Below, piece by piece: positions 35,453-45,784 of a DNA stretch of 64,000 bases. Source of the stretch: Chryseobacterium pennae. Its GTDB lineage: Bacteria; Bacteroidota; Bacteroidia; Flavobacteriales; Weeksellaceae. The translations under genes and the position numbers were made by a program. Where the stretch lies: positions 62,001-126,000 of the forward strand of contig NZ_QNVT01000013.1 of the NCBI RefSeq assembly GCF_003385515.1, written 5' to 3'. Each line of letters opens with the position of its first letter. The first letter of the stretch is position 1. Below the pieces are notes generated by a model, which did no database searches, was not told the DNA's origin, and saw only the letters and a program-made list of their open reading frames with translations.

Positions 35453-35816
35453 TGTATATTGTAATCTGTGTGAAGAAGGGTAGTAATAAAGGAAACCGGA
35501 GCCAAAAAAAGAAAACTATTAAGATCTTAACGATCAATTAAATCTACATTACTCATTACCTACAAAAATAATTTCCGATTTATTTCTGCCGGCTTCCTAT
35601 GAACACTCACTTTAACATTAATAATATTGTAAAACAAACTTACTGGTCCTAATCCTGAATCAGGGTCCTCAAAAAGGAATAAATAGTCCGCGAAAAGGAA
35701 TAACTGATTGTTCAATCATAATAGGATATGCTTACTGAAGTAAAATTGATGATCTCAATGTGACTCTGCTCATAAAATAAAATGGATAGTTTGTTTTAAT
35801 TTGAATAAAAAGAAGT
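35453..35816. other. Intergenic region between divergent MATE and hypothetical genes
   Basis: It carries the start regions of two divergent genes. No terminator, repeat or RNA gene was seen; 35640-35720 has a mild GGAATAA repetition (AAAAGGAATAA, twice). Confidence 0.4.
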
Positions 35817-36422
35817 ATGAAACCAAAACAGATTAGAGGAGTTCCCGATCAGCAATCAGGTGGATTCCATGACACAGAAACCTATGTGAAATATGATCCG
35901 TCTCTGCTTCCATTAAAATATGGGATATTAAAAAAGAGATTCTTTTCTGTCAGTCAATGGAAGAGTTATTGTGGAGAAGCCTATGCAGCCTTTAAGCTCT
36001 ATACTTCCAATGGCCAGCCTGTTGACCGGGATCCACAGAAAGGAGACTTTGTCAGAATCAATATTCCCGGACCGGGAGAAACAGAAGCCAAAGGATATGA
36101 CTGGGTAGAAATTACTGATATTTGTTATTATGAAGATGCTCATTCGGAAAGTATTACGATGACCTGCAGACCCTCCCGCAATCCAACAGATAAAAGCAAA
36201 CATATTGCTCATTTTTACAGTTCAAAAGCAACGTCTACTTTTATGATTCAGAGGGATTCTGCCTATTTAAAAGCGGCTGTATATGGAAGAAATGAATCCC
36301 CTAACTTTAATGCCAGCTTTATTGATATTGTCCGTAATCTAATGGTAGCCATAGGAGGAATGGCAGGAATCGCCAAAATTCAGTGGAGACAGCTTACTGA
36401 CGGGTTATTGGATTTTGTGTAA
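35817..36422 (+). CDS. Conserved-looking hypothetical protein, cytoplasmic
   Basis: Protein of 201 residues with no signal peptide. No family is recognised. A compact N-terminal part (about 15-135) appears beta-rich and contains KPLKYGI-like and DFVRINIPGPGETEAKGYDW segments and TMTCRPSRNPTDKSKHIAHF. The C-terminal part (about 150-200) is more helical, with SFIDIVRNLMVAIGGMAGIA, a hydrophobic stretch too weak for a sure membrane helix. The coding signal is strong (ordinary codon use, A-rich leader, good spacing). It ends 77 bp before the CPA1 antiporter gene, so the two may be co-transcribed. Confidence 0.7.
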   Translation: MKPKQIRGVPDQQSGGFHDTETYVKYDPSLLPLKYGILKKRFFSVSQWKSYCGEAYAAFKLYTSNGQPVDRDPQKGDFVRINIPGPGETEAKGYDWVEITDICYYEDAHSESITMTCRPSRNPTDKSKHIAHFYSSKATSTFMIQRDSAYLKAAVYGRNESPNFNASFIDIVRNLMVAIGGMAGIAKIQWRQLTDGLLDFV

Positions 36423-36499
36423 ATCTACAATACGCTTTTTGATCTAGATCATAGTTCTGCCTGTAAAGGCTCTTTAATTTCGCTGCTTATTATTAAGCT

Positions 36500-38113
36500 A
36501 TGGCAGAACTTGAAAAAATAATCTGGATATCCATCATTTTAATGATCCTGATTTCGGTAAAAGACAAAATAAAACTTGAGCTTCCTATTGTACTGGTATT
36601 GGTAGGGCTTATATTGAGCCTTACTAAGGTCGTTCCATCTATTGATATGAGCCCGGAAATGATTTTCTATGCTGTACTTCCCCCTATATTGTTTGATGCA
36701 GCCTGGAATACATCCATCCCTGATTTCAAAAGAGAATTTCCTACAATTTCACTGATGGCTGTAGGTTTGGTGTTTCTTACCACCACCATTATTGCTGTAA
36801 CTGTTCACAGTATTATTCCCGGTTTCACCTGGCCGTTATCTTTTGTACTGGGAGCTGTCATCTCGCCACCCGATGCTGTTGCAGCCACAAGCATTACAAA
36901 GAACCTTCCGCTGCCTCCGAAATTAACAACCATCCTTGAAGGAGAAAGTCTTCTAAATGATGCATCAGCGCTGATTGCCTACAAATGTGCCGTTATCGCT
37001 GTTACCAGTGGAGTATTTTCTTTCTGGAATGCAGGACTCCAGTTTGTTGGGATCAGTATTGGTGGAATATTCATTGGACTTGTGATAGGTTTTATATTCT
37101 TAAAATTACACAGGTATTTTAACAGAGACAGCAGTGCAGAAACCTTTGCTGTTATCCTGCTTCCTTTTGCTGCATACAGTTTCGCAGAGCATCTGGGATG
37201 TTCCGGTGTTTTGGCAGTCGTAGTATTGGGAATGTTTCTTTCCTGGAATTCATTTTCTTTATTCAGTGCGGGCAGCAGGATACAGATGAGTCATTTCTGG
37301 GATGTTATTATTTTTATTCTGAACGGATTGGTATTTTTAATTCTGGGAATGCAACTGCCGATAATTATTTCAAATATACCTAAAGGCGAGTTGCTTATCC
37401 TTGTTTTCTATGGTTTTCTTCTTTTTACTATTCTGGTCATCGTAAGACTGGCTGTACTTGCTTTATTTCCTGCTTTTTTCCAGCAGGCTCCTAAAAAAGG
37501 AAGTTGCTTTATGACCCAATCCAAAAAGGAGTATATTATTTTATCATGGTCCGGAATGCGTGGAGTAGTATCCCTGGCGGCGGCTTTGGCTTTACCGGTT
37601 CGGAACAGTCTGGGAATTGTTATAGAACAAAGAAATACTCTGTTATTTGTTTCATTTGTGGTAATCATTTTTACATTGGTTATTCAAGGACTTACACTTC
37701 CCAGGCTTATTCGTATGATAAAACCTTCTGCTCCCGGCAAACAGGAAGAAAAAGACCTGAACATACTTCTGTTGAAACAATCAAATATTTTTTTAAAAAG
37801 TTTGAACCGCGATAACAGTATGGTTGGGGACGCCATAAAAATTATGTCTGAAAAACTGGAAAAAGAAGAAGACCAGCTGCTTCATGCTGCCCAAACATTT
37901 TCAAATTCTACCAATACCGAATGGAAAAAAAAATATTTTCATTTAGAACTTGAACTTGCAGATTATCAAAGAAAAGAACTGATGAAAAATTATCATAAAG
38001 GTATCTTTTCTCTTGAAACCGTCCGCAAAAAAGAGTGGGAACTGGATTTCTGGACAGCAACCGTGCATCAGGAACTCAAAACGTTACAACATTATTCCGA
38101 ATCAAAAGAGTAG
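36500..38113 (+). CDS. Sodium/proton antiporter, CPA1 (NhaP/NhaA2-like) family
   Basis: Inner-membrane Na+/H+ exchanger of 537 residues with about 12 helices in residues 1-405 and a charged cytoplasmic tail (about 415-537). Key CPA1 motifs: FYAVLPPILFDAAWNTSIPD, VISPPDAVAATSI, and ILEGESLLNDASALIAYKCA with the ion-binding ND pair. The later SWSGMRGVVSLAAALALP is also diagnostic. The tail is helical and charged (SEKLEKEEDQLLHAAQTFSN) and may sense pH or ions. It probably exports Na+ for pH and salt balance. Confidence 0.93.
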   Translation: MAELEKIIWISIILMILISVKDKIKLELPIVLVLVGLILSLTKVVPSIDMSPEMIFYAVLPPILFDAAWNTSIPDFKREFPTISLMAVGLVFLTTTIIAVTVHSIIPGFTWPLSFVLGAVISPPDAVAATSITKNLPLPPKLTTILEGESLLNDASALIAYKCAVIAVTSGVFSFWNAGLQFVGISIGGIFIGLVIGFIFLKLHRYFNRDSSAETFAVILLPFAAYSFAEHLGCSGVLAVVVLGMFLSWNSFSLFSAGSRIQMSHFWDVIIFILNGLVFLILGMQLPIIISNIPKGELLILVFYGFLLFTILVIVRLAVLALFPAFFQQAPKKGSCFMTQSKKEYIILSWSGMRGVVSLAAALALPVRNSLGIVIEQRNTLLFVSFVVIIFTLVIQGLTLPRLIRMIKPSAPGKQEEKDLNILLLKQSNIFLKSLNRDNSMVGDAIKIMSEKLEKEEDQLLHAAQTFSNSTNTEWKKKYFHLELELADYQRKELMKNYHKGIFSLETVRKKEWELDFWTATVHQELKTLQHYSESKE

Positions 38114-38196
38114 CCTTTTTTCCTTTTTTGATCTAAATCAAAGTTTCGTGTTGACTGTTCAGTGACATTTGCACCCGAATATTTTAAACAAAATTT

Positions 38197-39372
38197 ATGA
38201 GTATAACATTAGAAAAAGGACAGACTATTAATTTCTACCAGGCGACTGCTCCTATTATCATTTCGGTATTCGGAGTTTACCTTACGATAGGAATTGCACT
38301 GGGAGTACTTCCCGGATTTGTCCAGAACACATTAGGTTTTGACAGCATTATTGTAGGACTTGTTATTGGTCTCCAATCATTGTCAACACTTTTGACCCGC
38401 GCATATTCCGGAAAAATTACAGATACCAGAGGAGCCAAGAAAAGTAAAATGTCTGGTGTGGTATTAGCTGTTATTGCCGGGGTTGTTTATGTACTTGCAG
38501 TACTATTTCAGGCTCATCCGCTGATGGCACTTATCTTTCTGTTAGCAGCAAGAATCATTCATGGTGTTGGCGAAAGCTTTCTGGTTACCGGAGCATTAAC
38601 GTGGGGAATAGGGCTGGTAGGACACTCTAATTCTGGAAAAGTGATGACCTGGAACGGTATTGCTATGTATGCAGGAATTGCAATCGGAGCTCCTGTCAGC
38701 ATCTGGCTGAGCAAAGAATTCAATATGCTGCCTGCTTTTATCCTTATAGCCTTGCTTCCCCTTATAAGTTGGCTTTCTACTGCAAAACTTCCTTCTATTC
38801 CTGTAGATAAAGATCATGTGCGAACGCCTTTTTACAAGGTGATCGGTGCGATATCAGGTCAGGGCCTGAGCCTTGCTTTTTCATCAATGGCTTTTGGATG
38901 TATTGCTTCTTTTATTGCTTTATTTTTCTCACAAAAGAATTGGGGGGATGCTTCACTTGCTTTTATAATTTTTGGAATATGTTACGTTCTTACCCGAATA
39001 TTATTTGCTTCATTTCCTGATAAATATGGAGGTTTTAAGATTGCTTTCATCTCTTTGATCATCGAAGTGGCAGGACAGCTGCTGATATGGACGTCTGCTT
39101 CCAAAACATTAGCTATTATCGGATGTGGGTTGACCGGGGTTGGATTTTCATTGGTCTTTCCGGCTTTGGGAGTTCTTGCCATTCAAAAAGTAAAACCACA
39201 AATGAGAGGAACAGCATTGGGAGCGTACGTTGCTTTTGTTGATCTTTCATTAGGATTAGCAGGACCAATTGCCGGACTGATTGCAGGCTGGTTTGATTAT
39301 CAGGCAGTGTATCTTTTCGGGGGTATCAGCTGTATTGTATCTATGATTATTCTACTAGGTAATAAAAAATAA
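38197..39372 (+). CDS. MFS transporter linked to a siderophore-interacting protein
   Basis: Inner-membrane major facilitator of 391 residues with 12 predicted helices. It is of the YfcJ/YhhS type: [61 protein letters not shown] siderophore-interacting reductase gene begins 2 bp after its stop and a Crp/Fnr gene follows. Export of a siderophore or metal chelate is therefore a reasonable guess, though this MFS subgroup is also linked to general solute efflux. Confidence 0.87.
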   Translation: MSITLEKGQTINFYQATAPIIISVFGVYLTIGIALGVLPGFVQNTLGFDSIIVGLVIGLQSLSTLLTRAYSGKITDTRGAKKSKMSGVVLAVIAGVVYVLAVLFQAHPLMALIFLLAARIIHGVGESFLVTGALTWGIGLVGHSNSGKVMTWNGIAMYAGIAIGAPVSIWLSKEFNMLPAFILIALLPLISWLSTAKLPSIPVDKDHVRTPFYKVIGAISGQGLSLAFSSMAFGCIASFIALFFSQKNWGDASLAFIIFGICYVLTRILFASFPDKYGGFKIAFISLIIEVAGQLLIWTSASKTLAIIGCGLTGVGFSLVFPALGVLAIQKVKPQMRGTALGAYVAFVDLSLGLAGPIAGLIAGWFDYQAVYLFGGISCIVSMIILLGNKK

Positions 39373-39374
39373 AA

Positions 39375-40118
39375 ATGGAAAATTCTATCATCACTCAGGC
39401 AGAAAAAACGAAAAAAATACGTTCTGCATTTATCATTAAAAATAAACAGTATCTCACTCCACATCTTATCCGTGTGGTGTTTGAAATCAATGAAGATCAG
39501 ATTGGTCTGTTAACCAATGTGCACTCTGGTTCTAATAATAAAATATTTATTCCTGTTGAAGAAGGAAGTACTCCTTTAATCAGAACATATACTAACAGAA
39601 AAATTGATCTTGAAAACCGGGAATTAACTATAGATTTTGTTGCCCATGGTGATAACGGGCCTGCATCTGCATGGGCATTACAAGCGAATCCTGGTGATTC
39701 TTTAGAAATAGGGATGAAAGAAAGTACAAGACCTTTAGTTCCCGATGCCGATTTTTATCTGCTGGCGGGAGATGCTACAGCATTGCCTGTCATTTGTGCT
39801 GTTGCTGAGCAGTTTCCTTCTTACGTATCAGCAAAAATACTATTGGAGGTGGCAGACAAAGAAGAAGAGCTTATCCTGTGTTCTGCAGCAGATGTATCAG
39901 TTGAATGGCTTCACAATCCTCATCCGGAAGAAGGAAGCAAACTTGCAGAAGCTGTGAAATCTGTTCAGTTTCCACCCGGAGTTTTGAAAGAATATGTGTA
40001 TATCGCTGCAGAATACACAACGGTGCATGAACTTCGTAATTATTTTAAAACAACCCTGCAATGGGATCCTCATGGTTTATATATATGCTCATACTGGAAA
40101 GCCGGACAGTTTAGATAA
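39375..40118 (+). CDS. Siderophore-interacting protein (FAD-dependent ferric-siderophore reductase)
   Basis: Cytoplasmic flavin reductase of the SIP (ViuB/YqjH) family, 247 residues, that releases iron by reducing ferric siderophores. The FAD-binding barrel (about 15-125) has [20 protein letters not shown] (RxYTxR binds FAD) and [20 protein letters not shown]. The NAD(P)H-binding half (about 128-247) has [20 protein letters not shown] and ends with [19 protein letters not shown], matching family end motifs. It lies 2 bp after an MFS gene, so the two are translationally linked. It could act on the siderophore brought in by the receptor at 19.5 kb. Confidence 0.93.
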   Translation: MENSIITQAEKTKKIRSAFIIKNKQYLTPHLIRVVFEINEDQIGLLTNVHSGSNNKIFIPVEEGSTPLIRTYTNRKIDLENRELTIDFVAHGDNGPASAWALQANPGDSLEIGMKESTRPLVPDADFYLLAGDATALPVICAVAEQFPSYVSAKILLEVADKEEELILCSAADVSVEWLHNPHPEEGSKLAEAVKSVQFPPGVLKEYVYIAAEYTTVHELRNYFKTTLQWDPHGLYICSYWKAGQFR

Positions 40119-40158
40119 AAACAGTAAGCAAAACCTTTTTATCACTACTTTTGCTTAC

Positions 40159-40728
40159 ATGCAGGAACTTTTAGCTTCATATATTAAAAATAGAATATCA
40201 GTAACGGATGAAGAATTGAATACCATTCTTTCTTATTTCAAATGTGTTCAATTAAAAAAGAATGAGACACTCCTTACCAACGGACAGCACAGCCAACGGA
40301 CATTTTTTGTCGTAAACGGTTGTCTTCGTATATTTTTTATTAATGAAGAGGGGCAGGATTCCACACGATATTTTGCATTTGAAAATCAGTTTGCAACAGC
40401 ATTAACCAGTTTTATTACTTCTGAGCCCTCCGACGAATTTATTCAGGCCGTGGAGGATTCAGAAGTATATTACATTAGTCATGAAAGTTTTTACCATCTC
40501 CTGGATATTATTCCGCAATGGGAAAAATTTTACAGAATATATCTGGAAACAGCTTATGTGAGTAATACAAAGAGGCTGATGTCTTTCCTTGTTCAGGATG
40601 CGCTTGAAAAGTACCGTCAGCTGCTGAATGAAAATCCTGTTGTGGTAAGGCGACTTTCTAATAAAATGGTGGCTTCCTATCTAAATATTTCACAGGAAAC
40701 TTTAAGCAGATTGAAATCAAGACTTTAA
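40159..40728 (+). CDS. Crp/Fnr-family transcriptional regulator
   Basis: Cyclic-nucleotide-binding-domain regulator of 189 residues. The start is the ATG giving MQELLASYIKNRISVTDEEL, 40 bp after the SIP stop; an upstream start would run over the SIP gene. The sensor domain is about 15-140 (LKKNETLLTNGQHSQRTFFV, GCLRIFFINEEGQDSTRYFA). The C-terminal helix-turn-helix is VRRLSNKMVASYLNISQETL. It lacks Fnr Cys ligands. It is probably the regulator of the MFS/SIP pair, and the signal it reads is unknown. Confidence 0.88.
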   Translation: MQELLASYIKNRISVTDEELNTILSYFKCVQLKKNETLLTNGQHSQRTFFVVNGCLRIFFINEEGQDSTRYFAFENQFATALTSFITSEPSDEFIQAVEDSEVYYISHESFYHLLDIIPQWEKFYRIYLETAYVSNTKRLMSFLVQDALEKYRQLLNENPVVVRRLSNKMVASYLNISQETLSRLKSRL

Positions 40729-40851
40729 TTTTTATTTGATAAATCTAACATTATTACGAAGAGTTTTAAACCATTTTTTAAGGGAATAAAATTCTCAAAA
40801 AATTAGTACTGGAGCCTGTTTAAGAAAAATTTAAACCTTATATTTGCACTC

Positions 40852-41214
40852 ATGTTAAAATGGTTCTCCATATTATGTTCAATGATGTATGTGCTGGCTA
40901 CCACCAATATGGGGGAAGTAGTGAAGGTGCCTATGTTTGTAGAGCACTTTATGGAATATCATGGAAATCTTTCAGAATTTGTCATGGAACACTATGATAA
41001 TCACAAAAAAGATGCTGACTGGGATCTGGATCAAAAACTTCCGTTTATCAATCCACCTATTGTACTCACCGTACATGCCCAGCTTCCTGATTATACCTTT
41101 GAGATTAAAAAACCTAAGGAAATCAGAATTCCTCAGAAAAATAGCATTTATCAGGAAAAGGACTTTTCAAACCTTTATCTTTCCAATATTTTCCAGCCTC
41201 CGCGGCATTCTTAA
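40852..41214 (+). CDS. Small membrane-targeted hypothetical protein upstream of the CzcA-type pump
   Basis: Protein of 120 residues starting MLKWFSILCSMMYVLATTNM, which is a signal peptide or membrane anchor (about 1-20). The rest is hydrophilic: VVKVPMFVEHFMEYHGNLSE, EHYDNHKKDADWDLDQKLPF, then a Pro-rich segment ending LSNIFQPPRHS. Several His and acidic residues (EHF, EYHG, EHYDNH) could bind metal. Small His-rich proteins of this shape often stand before RND metal pumps in Bacteroidota, which fits the pump gene 226 bp downstream. No named family is recognised. Confidence 0.72.
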   Translation: MLKWFSILCSMMYVLATTNMGEVVKVPMFVEHFMEYHGNLSEFVMEHYDNHKKDADWDLDQKLPFINPPIVLTVHAQLPDYTFEIKKPKEIRIPQKNSIYQEKDFSNLYLSNIFQPPRHS

Positions 41215-41439
41215 TTGATTAAAATTTAAAAATCAATACTTTAAGATTTACTTGAAGTATTGGATTCTTATTATCTATCAATCAACTATGTAGTTTGTTA
41301 TCATTCTACTTGTATTTTACATTAAAAAATACTTTTCAATATTTATTTTGAACTTAAATAAGTTGATAGTTTTATTGTTAACGTATTAAAATACAGTAAG
41401 TTGGTAAAATTCTGCAAATCATCTAATTAATCATTTTTC

Positions 41440-44400
41440 ATGTTAAACAAAATTATTGAGTTTTCTGTAAAGAATAAACTCATCATTGCTCTGTTCACCA
41501 TAGGATTAGTCCTTTTCGGAGTATATGAAACCACCAAACTTCCCATTGATGCACAGCCTGATATCACCAATAACCAGGTACAGATTATCACTACTGCACC
41601 ATCCTACGGAGCTGCAGATATTGAGCGTCTTGTAACCTTTCCTATTGAGCAGGCAACGAGTAATATCAGTGGAATCACTGAACTCCGAAGTCTTTCCAGA
41701 TTCGGATTGTCATTAGTAACCGTAGTTTTCGATGATGATACCGATGTATATTGGGCACGCCAGCAGGTTCAGGAACGCTTACAGCTCGTTCAGGACAATA
41801 TTCCTGAGGGGATTGGTAAACCGGAGCTGGGGCCTATTTCTACAGGATTGGGAGAGATTTTCCAATATGTGGTAAGAGCCAAAAAAGGCTATGAAAATGT
41901 ATATGACGAAACAGAGCTGAGAACTATTCAGGACTGGGTTGTCAGACGACAATTGCTGGGAACCAAAGGAGTAGCGGATGTAAGCAGTTTCGGAGGAAAG
42001 CTGAAACAATATGAGATTGCCATTAATCCTAATAAACTTCAGGCTTTTAATATCAATATCAATAATGTCTTTGCTGCGTTGGAAAAAAACAACCAGAATA
42101 CCGGAGGAGCTTATATTGAAAAGAAAGAAAGCGTTCTTTTTATCCGAAGTGAAGGGCTTTTGGGTACCACAGAAGATATCGGAAGTATTCAGGTGGCAGA
42201 AACCAAAGATGGGATACCGGTTCATATCAAAGACGTAGCTTCTGTAAAGATCGGATATGCGACAAGGTATGGTGCCATGACTTATAATGATACCGGAGAA
42301 GTATCCGGAGCCATTGTATTGATGCTTAAAGGAGAAAATGCCAACGTTGTGATTGGCAATATTAAACAAAGACTTGAAAAAATTCAGGAATCTTTGCCTG
42401 AAGGTGTTGTAATTGAACCTTTTCTTGACCGTGCTAAAATGGTGAACAATACCATCAGTACAGTAAAAACCAATCTGATGGAGGGGGCTTTGATCGTAGT
42501 TTTCATTCTTGTTTTATTCCTTGGAAACTTCAGAGCTGGATTGTTAGTAGCTTCTGTTATTCCTTTAGCCATGTTGTTTGCCATTATTATGATGAATATC
42601 TTTGGTGTTGGAGGAAACCTGATGAGCCTCGGAGCATTAGACTTCGGTCTTATTGTGGATGGTGCAGTGATTATTGTAGAGGCCGTTCTTCATCAGCTGG
42701 CGCATAAAAAACACTTTGGTAAAGATAATATGCTGAGCAAAAAGGAAATGGATGACCAGGTTTCAGGTTCTGCTACCAAAATGGTAAATAGTGCTGTTTT
42801 CGGACAGATCATTATTCTTATTGTTTACCTTCCGATCTTTACTCTACAGGGAATTGAAGGAAAAATGTTCAAACCGATGGCACAAACTGTTGCTTTTGCG
42901 CTGATTGGGGCATTTATTCTTTCCCTTACCTACATTCCTATGATGAGTTCATTGGTATTAAGCAGAAAGAAAAAGGAAAAAGACAATATTTCAGACAGGG
43001 TAATGACTAAAGTGGAAATAGGACATCAAAAGTACCTGATGAAAGCTTTAAAGTACCGAAAAACAATTATTTTGGCTGTTGTCGTTCTTTTTGCCGGTGC
43101 TGTTTTCACCCTTTCCAGAATGGGTGGTGAATTTATTCCATCGTTGGAAGAAGGAGATTTTGCAGTTGAGATGAGAATTCTTCAGGGAAGTAATATTAAT
43201 GAGACTAAAAAAGTCACTACTCAAGCTTCCGACATTCTTTTAAAACAGTTTCCTGAAGTACAGAAGATCGTTGTCAAGATCGGAAGTGCTGAGATTCCAA
43301 CAGAACCAATGCCGATGGATGCAGGAGATATGATTATTGTTTTAAAACCTAAAAAAGAATGGACATCAGCTTCTTCATTTCCTGAGCTTTCTGAAAAGAT
43401 GAGTAAAGCATTAAGTGTTATTCCAGGATTGACAACAAGCTTCCAGTTTCCGGTGCAAATGCGCTTTAATGAGCTGATGACCGGAGCCAGACAGGATATA
43501 GTCTGTAAAATTTATGGAGAAGATCTTGACAGTCTTACTACCTATGCTAAAAAATTGGGAAGCATCATCAATACGGTAAAAGGAGCCCAGGATCTTTATA
43601 TAGAACCTGTTGAAGGAGCCCCACAGGTAGTTATAGACTACAACCGATCCGAATTATCAAGGTACAATATTTCTGTTGCTGAAATCAACAGGGTCATCAA
43701 TATGGCTTTTGCAGGCCAAACTGCTGGAGCATTATATGAAGGAGAGAAAAAGTTTGACATTGTTGTCCGTATGGATAATGATTATAAAAAAGATATTGCC
43801 AGCATTCAGAATTTACTGGTTCCTACGGCTTCAGGAGAGCAGGTTCCTTTATCTCAGCTGGCAAAAGTAGAGCTTAAAAACAGTCCTAACCAGATTCAGA
43901 GAGAAGATACCAAAAGAAGAATTATTGTAGGTTTTAATGCAAGGGGCAGAGATGTTCAGAGCATTGTGGAAGAGTTGCAGCAAAAAGCAGCTAAAGGGCT
44001 GAAATTTACACCAGGCTATACCATTTCTTATGGGGGAACTTTTGAAAACTTAAACGAAGCTAAAGCAAGGTTGGGACTTGCTGTTCCTATTTCTCTGGTA
44101 ATGATTTTCCTGCTGTTATTTTTTGCATTTGGTTCTGTAAAACACAGTTTATTAATCTACACTGCCATTCCGTTATCAGCAATCGGAGGGGTATACTTCC
44201 TTGCTTTAAGAGGAATGCCTTTCAGCATCAGTGCCGGAGTTGGATTCATTGCTTTATTTGGAGTGGCTGTACTTAATGGAATTGTTTTGATCTCAGAGTT
44301 TAACCGCTTAAAAAAGAACGGAATAACCAATACCAGCAGAATTGTACTGATGGGAACAAGAATCAGGCTTCGTCCGGTTCTGATGACGGCTTTTGTTGCT

Positions 44401-45777
44401 TCATTAGGTTTTCTTCCTATGGCGATAAGTAATGGTGCAGGAGCTGAAGTACAGAGACCTTTGGCAACCGTAGTAATAGGAGGGTTGATGCTTGCCACTT
44501 TCTTAACCTTATTTGTGCTTCCTATTCTCTACGTCTTATTTGAACATATTAATAAAGATAAAATGACATTCTCTAAAAAAATAAACTATAAAAAACTGTC
44601 TGTTTTCTTGCTGTTGATTTCTTTCGGAAGCATTCAGGCACAGGAAAATATCACTTTTGAACAGGCTTTGGAAAAGGCTTACCAACAAAACGGAATGCTT
44701 AAAAGTTCAAAATTAATTGCTGATTATCAGGAAAAATTAAAAGCCAGCTATCTTGATCTTCCCCAACTGGAAGTTACGGGAGCATTCGGACAGATCCAGG
44801 GTGAAGAAACTGATAATTCATTCGCAATTTCCCAAAGATTCAGTTTTCCAACGGTGTATTCAAAAAGGAAACAGATGCTGGATGCAGAATGGACAGCAAG
44901 TGTTATCAGTCAAAACCTTACAAAAACACAGCTTACCAAAGAAGTTACGGATGTTTTCTATAGAATATTGGTCCTTCAGGAAAAGAAAAAAGTATTGGAA
45001 TACATTAGCCAACTGTATAGCAATTTTGCTGATAAAGCTGGTTTAAGATTAAAAAAAGGAGAAGCAAACATTTTAGAGGAAGCTACTGCAGAAATTCAAA
45101 AGGAACAGATGAAAGTACAGCTGAATTCTCTTGAAAATGATCTGAGTATTGCAAAATTACAGCTTCAGTTACTTCTTCAGTCTGATACTCCTTACCAACC
45201 TATTGCAGAGAGGCCAACAATGAACGCAGGACTTCAGATTTCAGAGGAAATGGTAAAACAGCATCCTGAGCTTCAGTATCTGCAACAACAGATTAAAGTA
45301 GGAGAGGCTGAAGTACAGCTTGAAAAAAGCAGATTGCTTCCTGACCTTCTTATCGGCTATACCAATCAGAGCATGAAAAACATCAATAATAACCGTTTTA
45401 ATTCAGTTCAGGTGGGAGTAGGAATTCCATTGTTTACTAAAGGGCAAAGAGCATTAGCCAAAGCTGCTGAAGCCAAAATTGCCATCTCTGAAAATCAATA
45501 TCAAAGAAAAGAAATTGAACTTAAAAACAGATTGGGACAACAGTTGAACAACTATATGAATCAGCAGAGAATCATTGAAAATTATGAGCAGAAACAGCTC
45601 CCCAAATCTGAAACGATCTTAAAAACCGCTCAAAAGCAGATGGATGCAGGAGAAATTGATTACCTGAACTGGGTAATCCTGGTGAATCAGGCTGTAAAGA
45701 CCAAGGCAGATTACATTGATAGCCTGGAAAGACTGAATCAGATCGGAGCAGAACTCAATTTCTTAATTTCAAAATAA
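41440..45777 (+). CDS. CzcA-type heavy-metal RND efflux pump fused to a TolC-like outer-membrane factor
   Basis: Fusion of 1445 residues. Residues 1-1040 are a full heavy-metal RND pump with 12 helices and two periplasmic loops. The motif DFGLIVDGAVIIVE in helix 4 is of the CzcA (Co/Zn/Cd) kind rather than the CusA (Cu/Ag) kind. MGGEFIPSLEEGDFAVEMRI is also typical. Residues 1069-1445 are a TolC-type outer-membrane factor (ENITFEQALEKAYQQNGMLK, LLPDLLIGYTNQSM). Between them, M1042 begins TFSKKINYKKLSVFLLLISF and SIQAQ, a complete signal peptide. So cleavage there, or internal translation from the ATG at 44563, may free the TolC part. The adaptor gene follows after 7 bp. Confidence 0.95.
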   Translation: MLNKIIEFSVKNKLIIALFTIGLVLFGVYETTKLPIDAQPDITNNQVQIITTAPSYGAADIERLVTFPIEQATSNISGITELRSLSRFGLSLVTVVFDDDTDVYWARQQVQERLQLVQDNIPEGIGKPELGPISTGLGEIFQYVVRAKKGYENVYDETELRTIQDWVVRRQLLGTKGVADVSSFGGKLKQYEIAINPNKLQAFNININNVFAALEKNNQNTGGAYIEKKESVLFIRSEGLLGTTEDIGSIQVAETKDGIPVHIKDVASVKIGYATRYGAMTYNDTGEVSGAIVLMLKGENANVVIGNIKQRLEKIQESLPEGVVIEPFLDRAKMVNNTISTVKTNLMEGALIVVFILVLFLGNFRAGLLVASVIPLAMLFAIIMMNIFGVGGNLMSLGALDFGLIVDGAVIIVEAVLHQLAHKKHFGKDNMLSKKEMDDQVSGSATKMVNSAVFGQIIILIVYLPIFTLQGIEGKMFKPMAQTVAFALIGAFILSLTYIPMMSSLVLSRKKKEKDNISDRVMTKVEIGHQKYLMKALKYRKTIILAVVVLFAGAVFTLSRMGGEFIPSLEEGDFAVEMRILQGSNINETKKVTTQASDILLKQFPEVQKIVVKIGSAEIPTEPMPMDAGDMIIVLKPKKEWTSASSFPELSEKMSKALSVIPGLTTSFQFPVQMRFNELMTGARQDIVCKIYGEDLDSLTTYAKKLGSIINTVKGAQDLYIEPVEGAPQVVIDYNRSELSRYNISVAEINRVINMAFAGQTAGALYEGEKKFDIVVRMDNDYKKDIASIQNLLVPTASGEQVPLSQLAKVELKNSPNQIQREDTKRRIIVGFNARGRDVQSIVEELQQKAAKGLKFTPGYTISYGGTFENLNEAKARLGLAVPISLVMIFLLLFFAFGSVKHSLLIYTAIPLSAIGGVYFLALRGMPFSISAGVGFIALFGVAVLNGIVLISEFNRLKKNGITNTSRIVLMGTRIRLRPVLMTAFVASLGFLPMAISNGAGAEVQRPLATVVIGGLMLATFLTLFVLPILYVLFEHINKDKMTFSKKINYKKLSVFLLLISFGSIQAQENITFEQALEKAYQQNGMLKSSKLIADYQEKLKASYLDLPQLEVTGAFGQIQGEETDNSFAISQRFSFPTVYSKRKQMLDAEWTASVISQNLTKTQLTKEVTDVFYRILVLQEKKKVLEYISQLYSNFADKAGLRLKKGEANILEEATAEIQKEQMKVQLNSLENDLSIAKLQLQLLLQSDTPYQPIAERPTMNAGLQISEEMVKQHPELQYLQQQIKVGEAEVQLEKSRLLPDLLIGYTNQSMKNINNNRFNSVQVGVGIPLFTKGQRALAKAAEAKIAISENQYQRKEIELKNRLGQQLNNYMNQQRIIENYEQKQLPKSETILKTAQKQMDAGEIDYLNWVILVNQAVKTKADYIDSLERLNQIGAELNFLISK

Positions 45778-45784
45778 CAGCATC

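Noticed and set aside
39994..40158. N-terminal extension of the second Crp/Fnr protein
   Set aside because: It overlaps the SIP gene in another frame. The ATG at 40159 starts directly before the conserved domain.
41779..42369. Open frame of 196 codons on the minus strand inside the CzcA-type gene
   Set aside because: Antisense to strongly conserved RND sequence, with no family features and no leader.
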